Assembly: GCA_903834285.1 (NCBI GenBank)
Contig: CAILIO010000305.1
Location: 1-44,225, forward strand
Length of the DNA stretch: 44,225 bases
Direction of reading: 5' to 3'
Source of the DNA: an uncultured Sphingomonadales bacterium
Lineage (GTDB): Bacteria; Pseudomonadota; Alphaproteobacteria; Sphingomonadales; Sphingomonadaceae
Shown here: positions 25,697 through 34,077 of the stretch, in pieces
How the letters are laid out: the number at the start of each line of letters is the position of its first letter
Position numbering within the stretch: the stretch's first letter is position 1
The notes under the pieces: model-generated
What the model was told of the DNA's origin: nothing
Database searches by the model: none
Seen by the model: only the letters and a program-made list of their open reading frames with translations
Program-made: the position numbers and the translations under genes

Positions 25697-26728
25697 TTAT
25701 TCGCTGCCGACCGCCTCGGCAATGCTGCTCATGCCCTCGGCGCTCACGCGCTTGGCCAACCCCTCGACAATGCGCTGCACCAGGCCCGGGCCTTCGTAGA
25801 CCAGCGCGCTATAGAGCTGGATCAGGCTGGCACCGGCGCGGATCCGGGACCAGGCATCCTCGACACTGGCGATGCCGCCCACGCCGATCAGCGGAATAGC
25901 CCCGCCGGTGGCCGCGCGGAAGTCCCGCAAGACCTGCAGCGCCAGCGGGCGCAGCGGCTCGCCCGAAAGCCCGCCTGCCTCGCCGGCCAGCGGCGAGCGC
26001 AGCGCCGGACGGGTGATCGTGGTGTTGGTCACGATCAGCGCATCGAGGTGCTTGTCGAGCGCGATGCGGCAGATCGCGTCGATATCGGTGCTGGTGAGAT
26101 CGGGCGCGAGCTTGAGGAACAGCCTGGTCGGCAAGGCGCCGCGCGCCTCGATCACCGCGTCGAGCAGGTCGGCCAGCGCGGCGGGATCCTGCAGCGCGCG
26201 CAGGCCGGGCGTGTTGGGCGAGCTGATATTGACCGTGAGGTAGCTGGCGAGCGGGGCCATGATCCGCGTCATCGCCGCATAGTCGGCGATCCGATCAGCC
26301 GAATCCTTGTTGGCGCCGATATTGGCACCGACGACACCGGGCCGGTTTTGCCGAGCGGCGAGTCGGGCTGCGACGACTTGCGCGCCGGCGTTGTTGAAGC
26401 CCATGCGGTTGATGACCGCGTTGTCCTCGATCAAGCGGAACAGGCGCGGCTTTGGGTTGCCTTCCTGCGGGCGGGGGGTGACGGTACCTGCCTCGACAAA
26501 GCCGAAGCCAAGGCCGAGCAGCGCGTCGGGTACTTCGCCGTTCTTGTCGAACCCGGCGGCAATGCCGATCGGATTGGGGAAGACGAGGCCCGCGACTCGC
26601 TGGCAAAGCAGCGGCTGCGGCACGGCGCGGCTGCTACGCGGCGCAGCGGACAAGGCGGCTATGGTCAGGCGGTGGGCAGTTTCGGCGGGAATGCGGAACA
26701 GCAAGGGACGGCAAATCGAATAGAGCAT
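25697..26728 (-). CDS. pyrD: Dihydroorotate dehydrogenase (quinone), class 2
   Basis: PyrD oxidises dihydroorotate to orotate with ubiquinone at the inner membrane during pyrimidine synthesis. The 343-residue protein starts with the amphipathic quinone-binding helix of class 2 enzymes (MLYSICRPLLFRIPAETAHR). FMN and substrate motifs are NPIGIAAGFDKNGE, INRMGFNNAGA, and the catalytic serine region NISSPNTPGL. The phosphate-binding IPLIGVGGI closes the barrel. The ATG at 26728 is the only start that puts this helix at the N-terminus. A CtrA-type box lies 95-109 bp upstream. ggt follows after 6 bp. Confidence 0.96.
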   Translation of the reverse strand: MLYSICRPLLFRIPAETAHRLTIAALSAAPRSSRAVPQPLLCQRVAGLVFPNPIGIAAGFDKNGEVPDALLGLGFGFVEAGTVTPRPQEGNPKPRLFRLIEDNAVINRMGFNNAGAQVVAARLAARQNRPGVVGANIGANKDSADRIADYAAMTRIMAPLASYLTVNISSPNTPGLRALQDPAALADLLDAVIEARGALPTRLFLKLAPDLTSTDIDAICRIALDKHLDALIVTNTTITRPALRSPLAGEAGGLSGEPLRPLALQVLRDFRAATGGAIPLIGVGGIASVEDAWSRIRAGASLIQLYSALVYEGPGLVQRIVEGLAKRVSAEGMSSIAEAVGSE

Positions 26729-26822
26729 GCTGGTGCGTTTCCCTCCGGCCCGATGACGGGTGCGTGATTCTATTGCCGCCCCGGCGATATCCGCCAAGCG
26801 GCAATTGCAACCGATTTGTTGG

Positions 26823-26837
26823 TTAACCGCGGGTTAA
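26823..26837. promoter_or_regulatory. Perfect CtrA-type box TTAA-N7-TTAA
   Basis: TTAA-CCGCGGG-TTAA matches the CtrA consensus spacing exactly. It lies 95 bp upstream of pyrD on one side and about 53 bp upstream of the -10 of the putative small RNA on the other, so either could be the target. Confidence 0.55.
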
Positions 26838-26901
26838 GCATTGAATTCACTCGGCTGTGACATGCCTGCCACCGATTTTGTCGAATCCGTACAATTCTTA
26901 T

Positions 26902-27009
26902 GCGCGGCAGTGATCTAATCAACTCATGCGACCCGAAGGGCTCGGTGCAGCAATGCATTCGAGTTCTCGACTTTATGGCGACCGTGCCCTGGCACGGTCG
27001 CCTTTTTTT
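26902..27009 (+). ncRNA. Putative small RNA ending at a strong terminator
   Basis: A -10-like TACAAT (26890-26895) has a weak -35 (CTGCCA) 18 bp upstream. About 107 bases later comes a perfect 12-bp terminator stem with a T7 tract. No protein gene ends here: pyrD runs away on the other strand and iscR starts 174 bp further on. The terminator must therefore end a short untranslated transcript or attenuate read-through. Inside are two small hairpins (CCC-GAA-GGG and TCGAG-TT-CTCGA). I cannot assign it to a known RNA family. The 5' end is estimated from the promoter. Confidence 0.5.
26977..27009 (+). terminator. Rho-independent terminator upstream of iscR
   Basis: GGCGACCGTGCC (26977-26988) is perfectly complementary to GGCACGGTCGCC (26991-27002), with two bases between them and seven Ts after. 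It is the strongest intrinsic terminator in the window and works only in the plus direction. Confidence 0.88.
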
Positions 27010-27095
27010 GTGCGCTTTTGATACCGCGCGCGCAAGGCGGCGCATCGCGCCGGCCCCTGTCCGCACGGCAGGCAGTCCGGAGCATGACCCACGGC

Positions 27096-27124
27096 TTGCG
27101 CTGGGCACAGGCATCGCCTAGATA
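27096..27124 (+). promoter_or_regulatory. Promoter of the iscR-suf operon
   Basis: TTGCGC (-35) and TAGATA (-10) are separated by exactly 17 bp. The -10 is about 59 bp upstream of the iscR ATG. Downstream, CCGGAGCAG, GTCCGA, GTCGGG and CTCC form an imperfect inverted arrangement (27126-27160) that could be an IscR site, but it does not match a consensus I can name. Confidence 0.55.
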
Positions 27125-27182
27125 ACCGGAGCAGATCAGTCCGATTTCAGGTCGGGCTCCCTATTTCGCAGGAACCGCCGCA

Positions 27183-27629
27183 ATGCGACTTTCAAGCATG
27201 GCCGACTATGCCGTGGTCACGATGACTGCCGCCGCACGGCATTGCGGGCGCCATGGCCCCGGCGCCGCGCGCATTTCGGCGCAGCAGTTGGCGGACGAGA
27301 CCGGGTTGCCGGTGCCGACAGTCCAGAAACTGGTCAGCAAGCTGGCGGCGGCGGGGCTGCTCAAGTCGTCACGCGGGCTGGGCGGCGGGCTCAAGCTGGC
27401 GCGCCCGGCGGCGGCGATTTCGCTCGCCGATATCGTCGAGGCAGTCGAAGGCCCGATCGCGCTGGCGCCGTGCAGCGTGCATGGCCGCCATGATTGCACG
27501 CTGGAGGCCGATTGCACCGTGCGTCCGCACTGGCCACAGGTCGATGCCGCGCTGCGCGGGGCGCTGGCGGGCGTTTCGCTCACCCAGCTTTCGCGCCCAG
27601 TACCCTCCAGCGTTTCGGTGTCGGCATGA
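27183..27629 (+). CDS. iscR: Rrf2/IscR family regulator of the suf operon
   Basis: This 148-residue regulator senses Fe-S cluster status and controls the suf genes. A winged helix occupies about 1-75 ([20 protein letters not shown], then [15 protein letters not shown]). Three cysteines, C97, C105 and C111, in [11 protein letters not shown] and LEADCTV match the [2Fe-2S]-binding Cys set of the family. The first position is ATG 27183. Its stop overlaps the sufB start (ATGA), so it is the first gene of the operon. Autorepression when clusters are plentiful is expected from the family. Confidence 0.93.
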   Translation: MRLSSMADYAVVTMTAAARHCGRHGPGAARISAQQLADETGLPVPTVQKLVSKLAAAGLLKSSRGLGGGLKLARPAAAISLADIVEAVEGPIALAPCSVHGRHDCTLEADCTVRPHWPQVDAALRGALAGVSLTQLSRPVPSSVSVSA

Positions 27630-29107
27630 ACGAGCAAGTGGAAGTCAAGGACCAGGCCGCGCGCGATGCGGCGGCTCGCGTTGCCGATTACGAGTATGGC
27701 TGGTCTTCGGACATCGAGCAGGAATACGGACCCAAGGGTCTTTCCGAAGACACGGTGCGCTATATCTCGGCCAAGAAGGACGAGCCGGAATGGATGCTGG
27801 AGTGGCGGCTCAAGGCCTATCGCCACTGGCTGACGATGGAGACGCCCGACTGGGCCAAGCTTTCGATTCCGCCGATCGACTATCAGGCGGCCTACTACTG
27901 GGCTGCACCCAAGACCAAGCCCAAGCTCGGCAGCCTTGACGAGGTTGATCCCGAAATCCTGCGCATCTATGAAAAGCTCGGCATTCCGCTCGAGGAGCAG
28001 AAAGTGCTCGCCGGCGTCGAGGGCGCACGCAAGGTCGCGGTCGATGCGGTGTTCGACAGCGTTTCGGTGGCTACGACTTTCCGCAAGGAGCTTGAAGCGG
28101 CGGGGGTCATCTTCCGCTCGATCAGCGAGGCCATCCGCGAATATCCGGAGCACGTGCGCAAGTGGCTCGGCCGCGTCGTGCCGATGCAGGACAACTACTT
28201 TGCCGCACTGAATTGCGCGGTCTTTTCGGACGGCACGTTCGTCTACATTCCCGAGGGCGTGCGCTGCCCGATGGAGCTGAGCACCTATTTCCGCATCAAC
28301 GCGGAGAATACCGGGCAGTTCGAGCGCACGCTGATCGTGGCCGACAAGGGCGCCTATGTCTCGTACCTCGAGGGCTGCACCGCCCCGCAGCGCGATGAGA
28401 ATCAGCTCCATGCCGCCGTGGTCGAGCTTGTCGCGCTCGACGATGCCGAGATCAAGTATTCGACCGTGCAAAACTGGTATCCCGGCGATGCCGAGGGCAA
28501 GGGCGGGATCTACAACTTCGTGACCAAGCGCGCGCTGTGCCAGGGCGCGCGCAGCAAGGTTTCGTGGACGCAGGTCGAGACGGGCTCTGCGGTGACGTGG
28601 AAGTATCCCAGTTGCGTGCTCAATGGGGAAGGCTCGGTCGGCGAGTTCTATTCGGTGGCGGTGACCAACAACCACCAGCAGGCCGATACCGGCACCAAGA
28701 TGATCCACAACGGGAAGAACACCCGCTCGACGATAGTCAGCAAGGGGATCAGCGCGGGCCATTCGAACAACACTTACCGCGGCCTCGTGCGCGTGGCCCC
28801 GCAAGCGGAAGGCGTGCGCAACTTCACCCAGTGCGATTCGCTGCTGCTGGGCGCGGACTGCGGCGCGCACACGGTGCCCTATATCGAGGTGCGCAACCCT
28901 TCGGCGACGATCGAGCACGAGGCGACCACGAGCAAGATTTCCGACGACCAGCTGTTCTACGCGATGCAGCGCGGGCTGGCGCAGGAAGACGCCATCGCGC
29001 TGATCGTGAACGGTTTCGCGCGCGAAGTGCTGCAGCAATTGCCGATGGAATTTGCCGTGGAGGCGCAGAAGCTGCTGGGCATTTCGCTTGAGGGGTCGGT
29101 CGGGTGA
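27626..29107 (+). CDS. sufB: Fe-S cluster assembly scaffold SufB
   Basis: SufB is the core of the SufBC2D scaffold on which Fe-S clusters are built. The 493-residue sequence carries the typical N-terminal [20 protein letters not shown] and the central parallel beta-helix with [20 protein letters not shown] and [20 protein letters not shown]. Also typical are [20 protein letters not shown] and the C-terminal block with [15 protein letters not shown]. The ATG at 27626 overlaps the iscR stop, and the GTG of the next gene overlaps its own stop. Confidence 0.97.
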   Translation: MNEQVEVKDQAARDAAARVADYEYGWSSDIEQEYGPKGLSEDTVRYISAKKDEPEWMLEWRLKAYRHWLTMETPDWAKLSIPPIDYQAAYYWAAPKTKPKLGSLDEVDPEILRIYEKLGIPLEEQKVLAGVEGARKVAVDAVFDSVSVATTFRKELEAAGVIFRSISEAIREYPEHVRKWLGRVVPMQDNYFAALNCAVFSDGTFVYIPEGVRCPMELSTYFRINAENTGQFERTLIVADKGAYVSYLEGCTAPQRDENQLHAAVVELVALDDAEIKYSTVQNWYPGDAEGKGGIYNFVTKRALCQGARSKVSWTQVETGSAVTWKYPSCVLNGEGSVGEFYSVAVTNNHQQADTGTKMIHNGKNTRSTIVSKGISAGHSNNTYRGLVRVAPQAEGVRNFTQCDSLLLGADCGAHTVPYIEVRNPSATIEHEATTSKISDDQLFYAMQRGLAQEDAIALIVNGFAREVLQQLPMEFAVEAQKLLGISLEGSVG

Positions 29108-30102
29108 GCGATACTATGACCCTTACCGTGCGCCCCGTGACGGCGAATGACGCCGCTGAACTTGCCGACCTGCTCAACGCGGTGATTGCGGCTGGCGGAA
29201 CGACGGCGCTGCAGGAGCCGTTCACGCCCGAGGCGCTGGATGCGGCTTATCTCACTGGGCCCAATGTCCACTGCTGCTTTGTGGCGGAGGAAGAGGACGG
29301 TACCTTGCTCGGCTTTCAGACGCTGGGGCGCTATCCCGGCCTGCCCGAGAACGTTGGCGATATCGCCACCTTTGCGCGGATTGGCGGGACGCAGCGCGGG
29401 ATCGGTTCGGCGTTGTTTGCCGCAACCACCGAGCGCGCCACGGAGCTTGGTCTCAACGTGATCAACGCGACGATCCGGGGCGATAACAGCGGCGGCCTTG
29501 CGTTCTATGCCAAGCAGGGGTTCGTCGATCATGATGTGACGCCGGGCGTACCGCTCAAGGACGGAACGCCGGTGGACCGCGTGCACAAGCGCTTTGTTCT
29601 GGCGGCGGAAGCCCCGGCCAAGCGCAAGCTTTCGGTGCGCTTCGGCGGGGATGATGCGCCGACCTTGCAGAAGAAGGGCCGCGGCTGGGCGATTTCCGAA
29701 TCGCGGCTCGATGTTCTGCATGAGCGGGCGCGCGAAATGCGCCGCAATCCCAGCGATGCGCAGGAAGCGCTGGCCGATGCGCTGACCCGCGTCGAGACCG
29801 GCGGCTACAGCTTCAAGCGGCAGGCGGTGATTGGCTCGGCGATTGTCGATTTCGCCTGCAAGCAATTGATGCTGGTGGTCGAGATCGATGGCGATGCCGA
29901 TGCGGCCTTCACCGCCGCGCGCGACAAGAGCCTGACCGAAGTGGGCTACCGGGTGGTGCGCATTGCCGCCGCCCAAGTGCTCGCTGATCCCACCGCCGCT
30001 GCGCAGCGCGTTTCCGATGCGATGCGCGACAGTCACACCGCACGCCGCGCCAAGCGGTCCGCCCCCAGGCGCGCCGCGCCGCGCTCACCCCGGAACTATT
30101 GA
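29104..30102 (+). CDS. GNAT acetyltransferase fused to a DUF559 nuclease-fold domain, inside suf
   Basis: This 332-residue protein has two domains. Residues 1-165 or so are a GNAT N-acetyltransferase, with the acetyl-CoA motif around [18 protein letters not shown] and the [13 protein letters not shown] helix. A linker rich in lysine leads to a DUF559 (Vsr/PD-(D/E)xK-like) domain at about 200-315 with RREMR-like [35 protein letters not shown] and [15 protein letters not shown]. The usual ELDGxQH is here [10 protein letters not shown], so the QH is missing and nuclease activity is uncertain. The GTG start overlaps the sufB stop (GTGA) and its own stop overlaps sufC (TGATG). An ATG at 29116 is an alternative start. 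Role in Fe-S assembly unknown. Confidence 0.85.
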   Translation: MSDTMTLTVRPVTANDAAELADLLNAVIAAGGTTALQEPFTPEALDAAYLTGPNVHCCFVAEEEDGTLLGFQTLGRYPGLPENVGDIATFARIGGTQRGIGSALFAATTERATELGLNVINATIRGDNSGGLAFYAKQGFVDHDVTPGVPLKDGTPVDRVHKRFVLAAEAPAKRKLSVRFGGDDAPTLQKKGRGWAISESRLDVLHERAREMRRNPSDAQEALADALTRVETGGYSFKRQAVIGSAIVDFACKQLMLVVEIDGDADAAFTAARDKSLTEVGYRVVRIAAAQVLADPTAAAQRVSDAMRDSHTARRAKRSAPRRAAPRSPRNY

Positions 30103-30845
30103 TGCTCACAATCGACAACCTTTCCGCCACTGTTGCCGACAAGCCGATCCTCAAGGGCCTGTCGCTGAACATCAATGCGGGCGAGATCCACGCGATCATG
30201 GGGCCCAACGGTGCGGGCAAATCGACGTTGGGCTACACGCTGGGCGGCCGGCCGGGCTATGAAGTGACCGGCGGCAGCGTGGACTTCGACGGCCAGGACT
30301 TGCTCGCGCTCGAACCGCACGAGCGTGCGGCGACGGGGCTGTTTCTGGGCTTCCAGTATCCGGTCGAGATTCCCGGCGTTTCCAACCTGCAGTTCCTGCG
30401 CGAGGCCTTGAATGCCCAGCGCAAGGTGCATGGGGAAGAGCCGCTTTCGGGCGCTGCCTTCATCAAGCTCGCCAAGGAGCAGGCGGGGCTGCTGCGCTTC
30501 GACATGGACATGCTCAAGCGCCCGGTGAACGTCGGCTTTTCCGGCGGCGAGAAGAAGCGCGCCGAAATGGTGCAGATGGGAATTCTCGCACCCAAACTGG
30601 CCATCCTCGACGAGACCGACTCGGGCCTCGATATCGATGCACTGCGCATTTGCGGCGAGGGCATCAATGCGATCATGCGGGGGCCCGACAAGGCTGTGCT
30701 GCTGATCACGCACTACCAGCGCCTGCTCGATTACGTAAAGCCGGACTTCGTCCATGTGCTCGCGGGCGGCCGGATCGTGAAGTCGGGCGGGGCGGAATTG
30801 GCGCTGCAGCTTGAAGAGCATGGCTACGAGGCGGTGGCGGCATGA
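30102..30845 (+). CDS. sufC: Fe-S cluster assembly ATPase SufC
   Basis: SufC is the ABC-type ATPase that drives conformational change of SufBD. Walker A GPNGAGKST is at 34-42. The Q-loop is in LFLGFQYPVEIPGVSNLQFL, diagnostic of SufC. The signature is FSGGEKKRAEMVQM and Walker B is LAILDETDSGLDIDAL, with the H-loop in LLITHYQRLLDYV. Length is 247 residues. The ATG at 30102 overlaps the preceding TGA; a TTG one codon earlier is less likely. The next start overlaps its stop as ATGA. Confidence 0.97.
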   Translation: MLTIDNLSATVADKPILKGLSLNINAGEIHAIMGPNGAGKSTLGYTLGGRPGYEVTGGSVDFDGQDLLALEPHERAATGLFLGFQYPVEIPGVSNLQFLREALNAQRKVHGEEPLSGAAFIKLAKEQAGLLRFDMDMLKRPVNVGFSGGEKKRAEMVQMGILAPKLAILDETDSGLDIDALRICGEGINAIMRGPDKAVLLITHYQRLLDYVKPDFVHVLAGGRIVKSGGAELALQLEEHGYEAVAA

Positions 30846-31222
30846 GCCTGCTGCTTGCCCTTGCTGCTGCACAGGCGGCAGAGCCTGCTCCCGTTGCGCC
30901 GCCAGCCGTCATGCCAGCGGCATTCCTCGGCGAATGGGCGCCTTCTTCGGCGCTGTGCGGCGACAAGTATGCGCGCCGCATCGTCACGGCCTCGATGAAC
31001 ACCGAGGGCGACTACTGGGGCGTCGTCAAGGCGGTCGAAACGCTGGGCGAACGGCACATCCTGGTACGCGAAGGCGATGATGACTTCGGCGTGGCACTGA
31101 CGGCTGACTATGTGCTGAGCCCGGACGGCAAGATGCTGGTGCTCCACGTGCTGGAACGCAACAGCGCCAAGGTCTCCGAAGCCGCGATGCCGATGGTGCG
31201 CTGCGAGGTGACCCATGGCTAG
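30842..31222 (+). CDS. Small exported protein of unknown function embedded in suf
   Basis: This 126-residue protein starts with a short hydrophobic signal-like segment (MSLLLALAAAQAAEP). A proline/alanine stretch follows, then a compact domain starting AAFLGEWAPSSALCGDKYARR. Two cysteines are present (in SSALCGD and MVRCEV), which could form a disulfide if exported. I recognise no family. It overlaps sufC by 4 bp and sufD by 8 bp, so it is translationally coupled to cytoplasmic Suf proteins although it appears to be exported. That mismatch is odd. Function unknown. Confidence 0.75.
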   Translation: MSLLLALAAAQAAEPAPVAPPAVMPAAFLGEWAPSSALCGDKYARRIVTASMNTEGDYWGVVKAVETLGERHILVREGDDDFGVALTADYVLSPDGKMLVLHVLERNSAKVSEAAMPMVRCEVTHG

Positions 31223-31949
31223 TCTGGCGCTCCCGACTCGCAAGGACGAGGCCTATCGCTATGCCGATCTGGCCGCGCTGGCGCCGCTCTGGCCGCTGGC
31301 GGTGCAGGAAATCCGCGTCGCCGCTGGTGCGACCGATGCGCTGGCGATCACGGCACGCAGCGATGCGGCTGAAGCGCGCGAACTCCTCATCACGCTCGAG
31401 GATGGCGCGAGCTTTGACCTGCGCGTTCTCAACGCAGGGCATGCCTATGGCCGGATTGCCGTGACGGCGGTGCTGGGCCGGGGCGCATCGTTCCACTTCG
31501 GCGCGGCGCAGCTGGGCGGCGGCACGCAGACCTTGGAAATCGTGACCGAGGTGCGCCATCTGCAGCCCGATGCGGTGAGCCGGCAGGTCGTGCGCTCGGT
31601 GCTCGGCGGGCAGGCGACCGGAACTTATCTCGGTAAGGTCCATGTCGCGCGGGGGGCAATCGGCACCGATGGCGAGCAATCGATCCGCGCGATGCTGCTG
31701 AACCGCACGGCGACCGCCAATGCGCGGCCCGAGCTCGAAATCTACGCCGACGACGTGAAGTGCGCGCATGGCTGCGCGGTGGGCGAGCTCGACCCGCAAG
31801 GCTTGTTCTACCTGCAATCGCGCGGGCTGCCGCCCGCGGAGGCCAAGAAGCTGATGCTCCATGCCTTTATCGCGGAGGCTTTTGTCGGCGCGCCGGATTC
31901 CGAGGCGTTGACCGAGGCCGCGCTGGCCGGGCTGGAGAACTTGCTGTGA
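31215..31949 (+). CDS. sufD: Fe-S cluster assembly protein SufD
   Basis: SufD pairs with SufB and SufC in the SufBC2D scaffold and helps iron entry. The N-terminus TRKDEAYRYADLAAL matches the start of SufD proteins. The C-terminal beta-helix end has EIYADDVKCAHGCAVGELDP, followed by YLQSRGLPPAEAKKLMLHAF, which is diagnostic of SufB/SufD. At 244 residues it is shorter than Escherichia coli SufD (about 420), a compact form. It overlaps the exported-protein gene by 8 bp and its stop overlaps the sufS GTG. Confidence 0.93.
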   Translation: MASLALPTRKDEAYRYADLAALAPLWPLAVQEIRVAAGATDALAITARSDAAEARELLITLEDGASFDLRVLNAGHAYGRIAVTAVLGRGASFHFGAAQLGGGTQTLEIVTEVRHLQPDAVSRQVVRSVLGGQATGTYLGKVHVARGAIGTDGEQSIRAMLLNRTATANARPELEIYADDVKCAHGCAVGELDPQGLFYLQSRGLPPAEAKKLMLHAFIAEAFVGAPDSEALTEAALAGLENLL

Positions 31950-33199
31950 GCATGATCGAAACGCAAGTGCGCGGCATCTCGACTTCGCTCGATGCGAACG
32001 GAGATGGTTTGGCAGCGGTTTGGCCCGGTCTCGTCAACAAGGACGGCCAGCGCTGGCACTACCTCGATACCGCCGCCACCGCGCAAAAGCCGCAAGTGGT
32101 GATCGACGCCATGACGCGCGCGATGGGCGCGGATTATGCGACGGTGCACCGCGGCGTCTACACGCGCTCGGCGGAGATGACGCTCGCCTATGAAGCCGCG
32201 CGGCGCAAGGTTGCGGCGCTGATCGGCGGGCGCGAGGAAGAACTGGTCTTCACGCGCGGCGCGACCGAGGCGATCAACCTTGTCGCGCAGACCTGGGGCG
32301 TGAGCCATCTCAAGCCCGGCGACCGCGTGCTGCTCTCTCAGCTGGAGCACCATTCGAATATCGTGCCGTGGCAGCTGATCCAGGCGCGCATCGGCCTTGA
32401 AATCGACGTCTGCCCGCTGACCGAGGATGGCCGGATCGATCTCGATGCGGCAGAGGCGATGCTGACCCCGGCACACAAGCTGGTCGCTTTCGCGCATGTC
32501 TCCAACGTGCTCGGCTCGGTGCTCGATGCGCCGCGGGCGGTCGCGCTGGCACACGCTGTGGGCGCCAAGATCCTGCTCGATGGCTGCCAGTCAGTGGCAC
32601 GGCTGCCGGTCGATGTGGCGGCGCTGGGCTGCGATTTCTACGTGTTCTCAGCGCACAAGCTCTATGGCCCGACCGGGATCGGTGCCCTCTGGGCCAAGGC
32701 GGACATCCTCTCGGCCATGCCGCCATGGCAGGGCGGCGGCTCGATGATCGACCGCGTGACCTTTGCCGGGACGACCTGGGCCCCCGCGCCACAGCGCTTC
32801 GAGGCGGGGACGCCGGCGATTGTCGAGGCGATTGCCTTTGGCGCGGCGGTGGATTTTCTGACCGCACAAGGTCTCGATGCCATCCATGCGCACGAGGCGC
32901 GGCTGGTCGCGCTCGCACGGGCCGAACTCGGCCGGATCAATTCGGTCCGCCTGTTCGGGCCGGATGACAGCGCCGGGATCGTCAGCTTCGCGCTGGAAGA
33001 CGTGCATCCGCACGATCTCGGCACGATCCTCGACGAAGAGAACGTGGCGATCCGCGCGGGTCACCACTGCGCACAGCCGTTGATGGAGCATCTCGGCGTG
33101 CCTGCCACCGCGCGCGCCAGCTTCGGCATTTACAGCGATGAGAGCGATGTCGCCGCCCTGTTGCGCGGCATCGAGCGGACCATGAAGATTTTCGGGTAA
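31946..33199 (+). CDS. sufS: Cysteine desulfurase SufS
   Basis: SufS is the PLP enzyme that releases sulfur from cysteine as a persulfide for cluster assembly. The PLP lysine is K238 in FSAHKLYGPTG and the persulfide cysteine is C375 in RAGHHCAQPLMEHLG, counted from the GTG start. The motifs ATVHRGVYTRSAEMT and LSQLEHHSNIVPW also match class II desulfurases. The GTG at 31946 overlaps the sufD stop and has GGAG at good distance; ATG 31952 is an alternative. No sufE or sufU activator gene is present in the operon. Confidence 0.96.
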   Translation: MSMIETQVRGISTSLDANGDGLAAVWPGLVNKDGQRWHYLDTAATAQKPQVVIDAMTRAMGADYATVHRGVYTRSAEMTLAYEAARRKVAALIGGREEELVFTRGATEAINLVAQTWGVSHLKPGDRVLLSQLEHHSNIVPWQLIQARIGLEIDVCPLTEDGRIDLDAAEAMLTPAHKLVAFAHVSNVLGSVLDAPRAVALAHAVGAKILLDGCQSVARLPVDVAALGCDFYVFSAHKLYGPTGIGALWAKADILSAMPPWQGGGSMIDRVTFAGTTWAPAPQRFEAGTPAIVEAIAFGAAVDFLTAQGLDAIHAHEARLVALARAELGRINSVRLFGPDDSAGIVSFALEDVHPHDLGTILDEENVAIRAGHHCAQPLMEHLGVPATARASFGIYSDESDVAALLRGIERTMKIFG

Positions 33200-33209
33200 G
33201 GACAAGTCG

Positions 33210-33677
33210 ATGAACCGGATCGAGATCGAGGAAGTCGAAGGCGTCGAGGCTCCGCGCCGCGCGCGCGTGGAAGAGGCTGTGGAGACCCCCGCTGAAAAGC
33301 TGGAGCGCAAGCGCGACTATCTGGAAGGGTTTCTTTCGGAGAAGCCGGTCGACGCCGCGCCGGGCGATCCGGGCGGCGACATCTACGAAGGCGTGGTGAC
33401 CGCGCTGAAGGAGATCTTCGACCCGGAGATCCCGGTCAACATCTACGATCTTGGCCTGATCTACGGTGTGGACGTGAGCCCGGAAGGCTCGGTCGTGGTG
33501 ACGATGACGCTGACCACGCCGCATTGCCCGGTGGCCGAATCGATGCCCGCCGAAGTCGAGCTGCGTGTGGAAGCGGTGCCCGGCGTGCGCGATGCGGAGG
33601 TCAATCTGGTCTGGGATCCGGCCTGGGATCCGCAGAAGATGAGCGATGACGCCAAGCTCGAACTTGGTATGCTCTGA
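33210..33677 (+). CDS. DUF59/MIP18 family Fe-S assembly protein (SufT-like)
   Basis: This 155-residue protein has an acidic, likely disordered N-terminus (about 1-55) followed by a DUF59 domain. The motif DPEIPVNIYDLGLIYGVDV and the TTPHCPVAESMP stretch, with its cysteine, are the family hallmarks. DUF59 proteins such as SufT and CIA2 promote Fe-S maturation and cluster carriage. It starts 10 bp after sufS and ends 23 bp before sufA, so it is an operon member. The extended N-terminal tail is found in alphaproteobacterial members. Confidence 0.92.
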   Translation: MNRIEIEEVEGVEAPRRARVEEAVETPAEKLERKRDYLEGFLSEKPVDAAPGDPGGDIYEGVVTALKEIFDPEIPVNIYDLGLIYGVDVSPEGSVVVTMTLTTPHCPVAESMPAEVELRVEAVPGVRDAEVNLVWDPAWDPQKMSDDAKLELGML

Positions 33678-33700
33678 ATAAGCCCCATATAGGTGAAGCC

Positions 33701-34072
33701 ATGACCACCGAAGCCCCCGTCCGCCCCAAAATCCGCCAGCGCCCCGCTGCCGTGATCCTCACGCCCTCGGCCGATGCACGGATCGCAAAGCTCATGGCGA
33801 GCGCGCCCGAGGGGGCGATTGGCGTCAAGCTTTCCACCCCGCGCCGGGGCTGCTCGGGCCTTGCCTACTCTGTCGACTATGTCGAGGCGGCCAATCCGAT
33901 GGACGAGCGGATCGAGACGCCGGGCGGCACCTTCTTCATCGATGGCGGCTCGGTGCTCTATCTGATTGGCAGCACGATGGACTGGCAGGAGGATGATTTC
34001 ACCGCCGGTTTCGTGTTCCAGAACCCCAACGCCAAGGGCTCCTGCGGCTGCGGGGAGAGCTTCACGGTCTAA
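33701..34072 (+). CDS. sufA: A-type Fe-S carrier protein SufA
   Basis: This 123-residue HesB/IscA family protein receives clusters from the SufBCD scaffold and passes them to targets. The three conserved cysteines are C51 (RGCSGLAY), C115 and C117 (GSCGCGESF). A proline/arginine-rich tail of about 18 residues precedes the family domain starting AVILTPSADARI. The ATG at 33701 is supported by the nearby AGGTGAAGCC. It is the last recognisable suf gene; the DUF2236 gene begins 5 bp after its stop. Confidence 0.95.
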   Translation: MTTEAPVRPKIRQRPAAVILTPSADARIAKLMASAPEGAIGVKLSTPRRGCSGLAYSVDYVEAANPMDERIETPGGTFFIDGGSVLYLIGSTMDWQEDDFTAGFVFQNPNAKGSCGCGESFTV

Positions 34073-34077
34073 GCGGA

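Larger units (their letters stand above)
26729..27182. other. 454-bp gap between pyrD and iscR: no protein gene seen
   Basis: The gap holds, from left to right, a perfect CtrA-type box, a weak promoter leading to a likely short RNA with a strong terminator, and a good promoter for the suf operon. These are listed separately. One open frame from an ATG at 26900 crosses the terminator and lacks any recognisable domain, so I do not call it. Confidence 0.7.

Noticed and set aside
23981..26767. 928-codon plus-strand open frame across ggt and pyrD
   Set aside because: The minus-strand genes have complete family motifs. The plus frame is rich in arginine, glycine and alanine with no recognisable domain.
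26900..27121. Small plus-strand ORF from ATG 26900
   Set aside because: It runs straight through the strong terminator stem, has no clear Shine-Dalgarno, and its translation resembles no domain.
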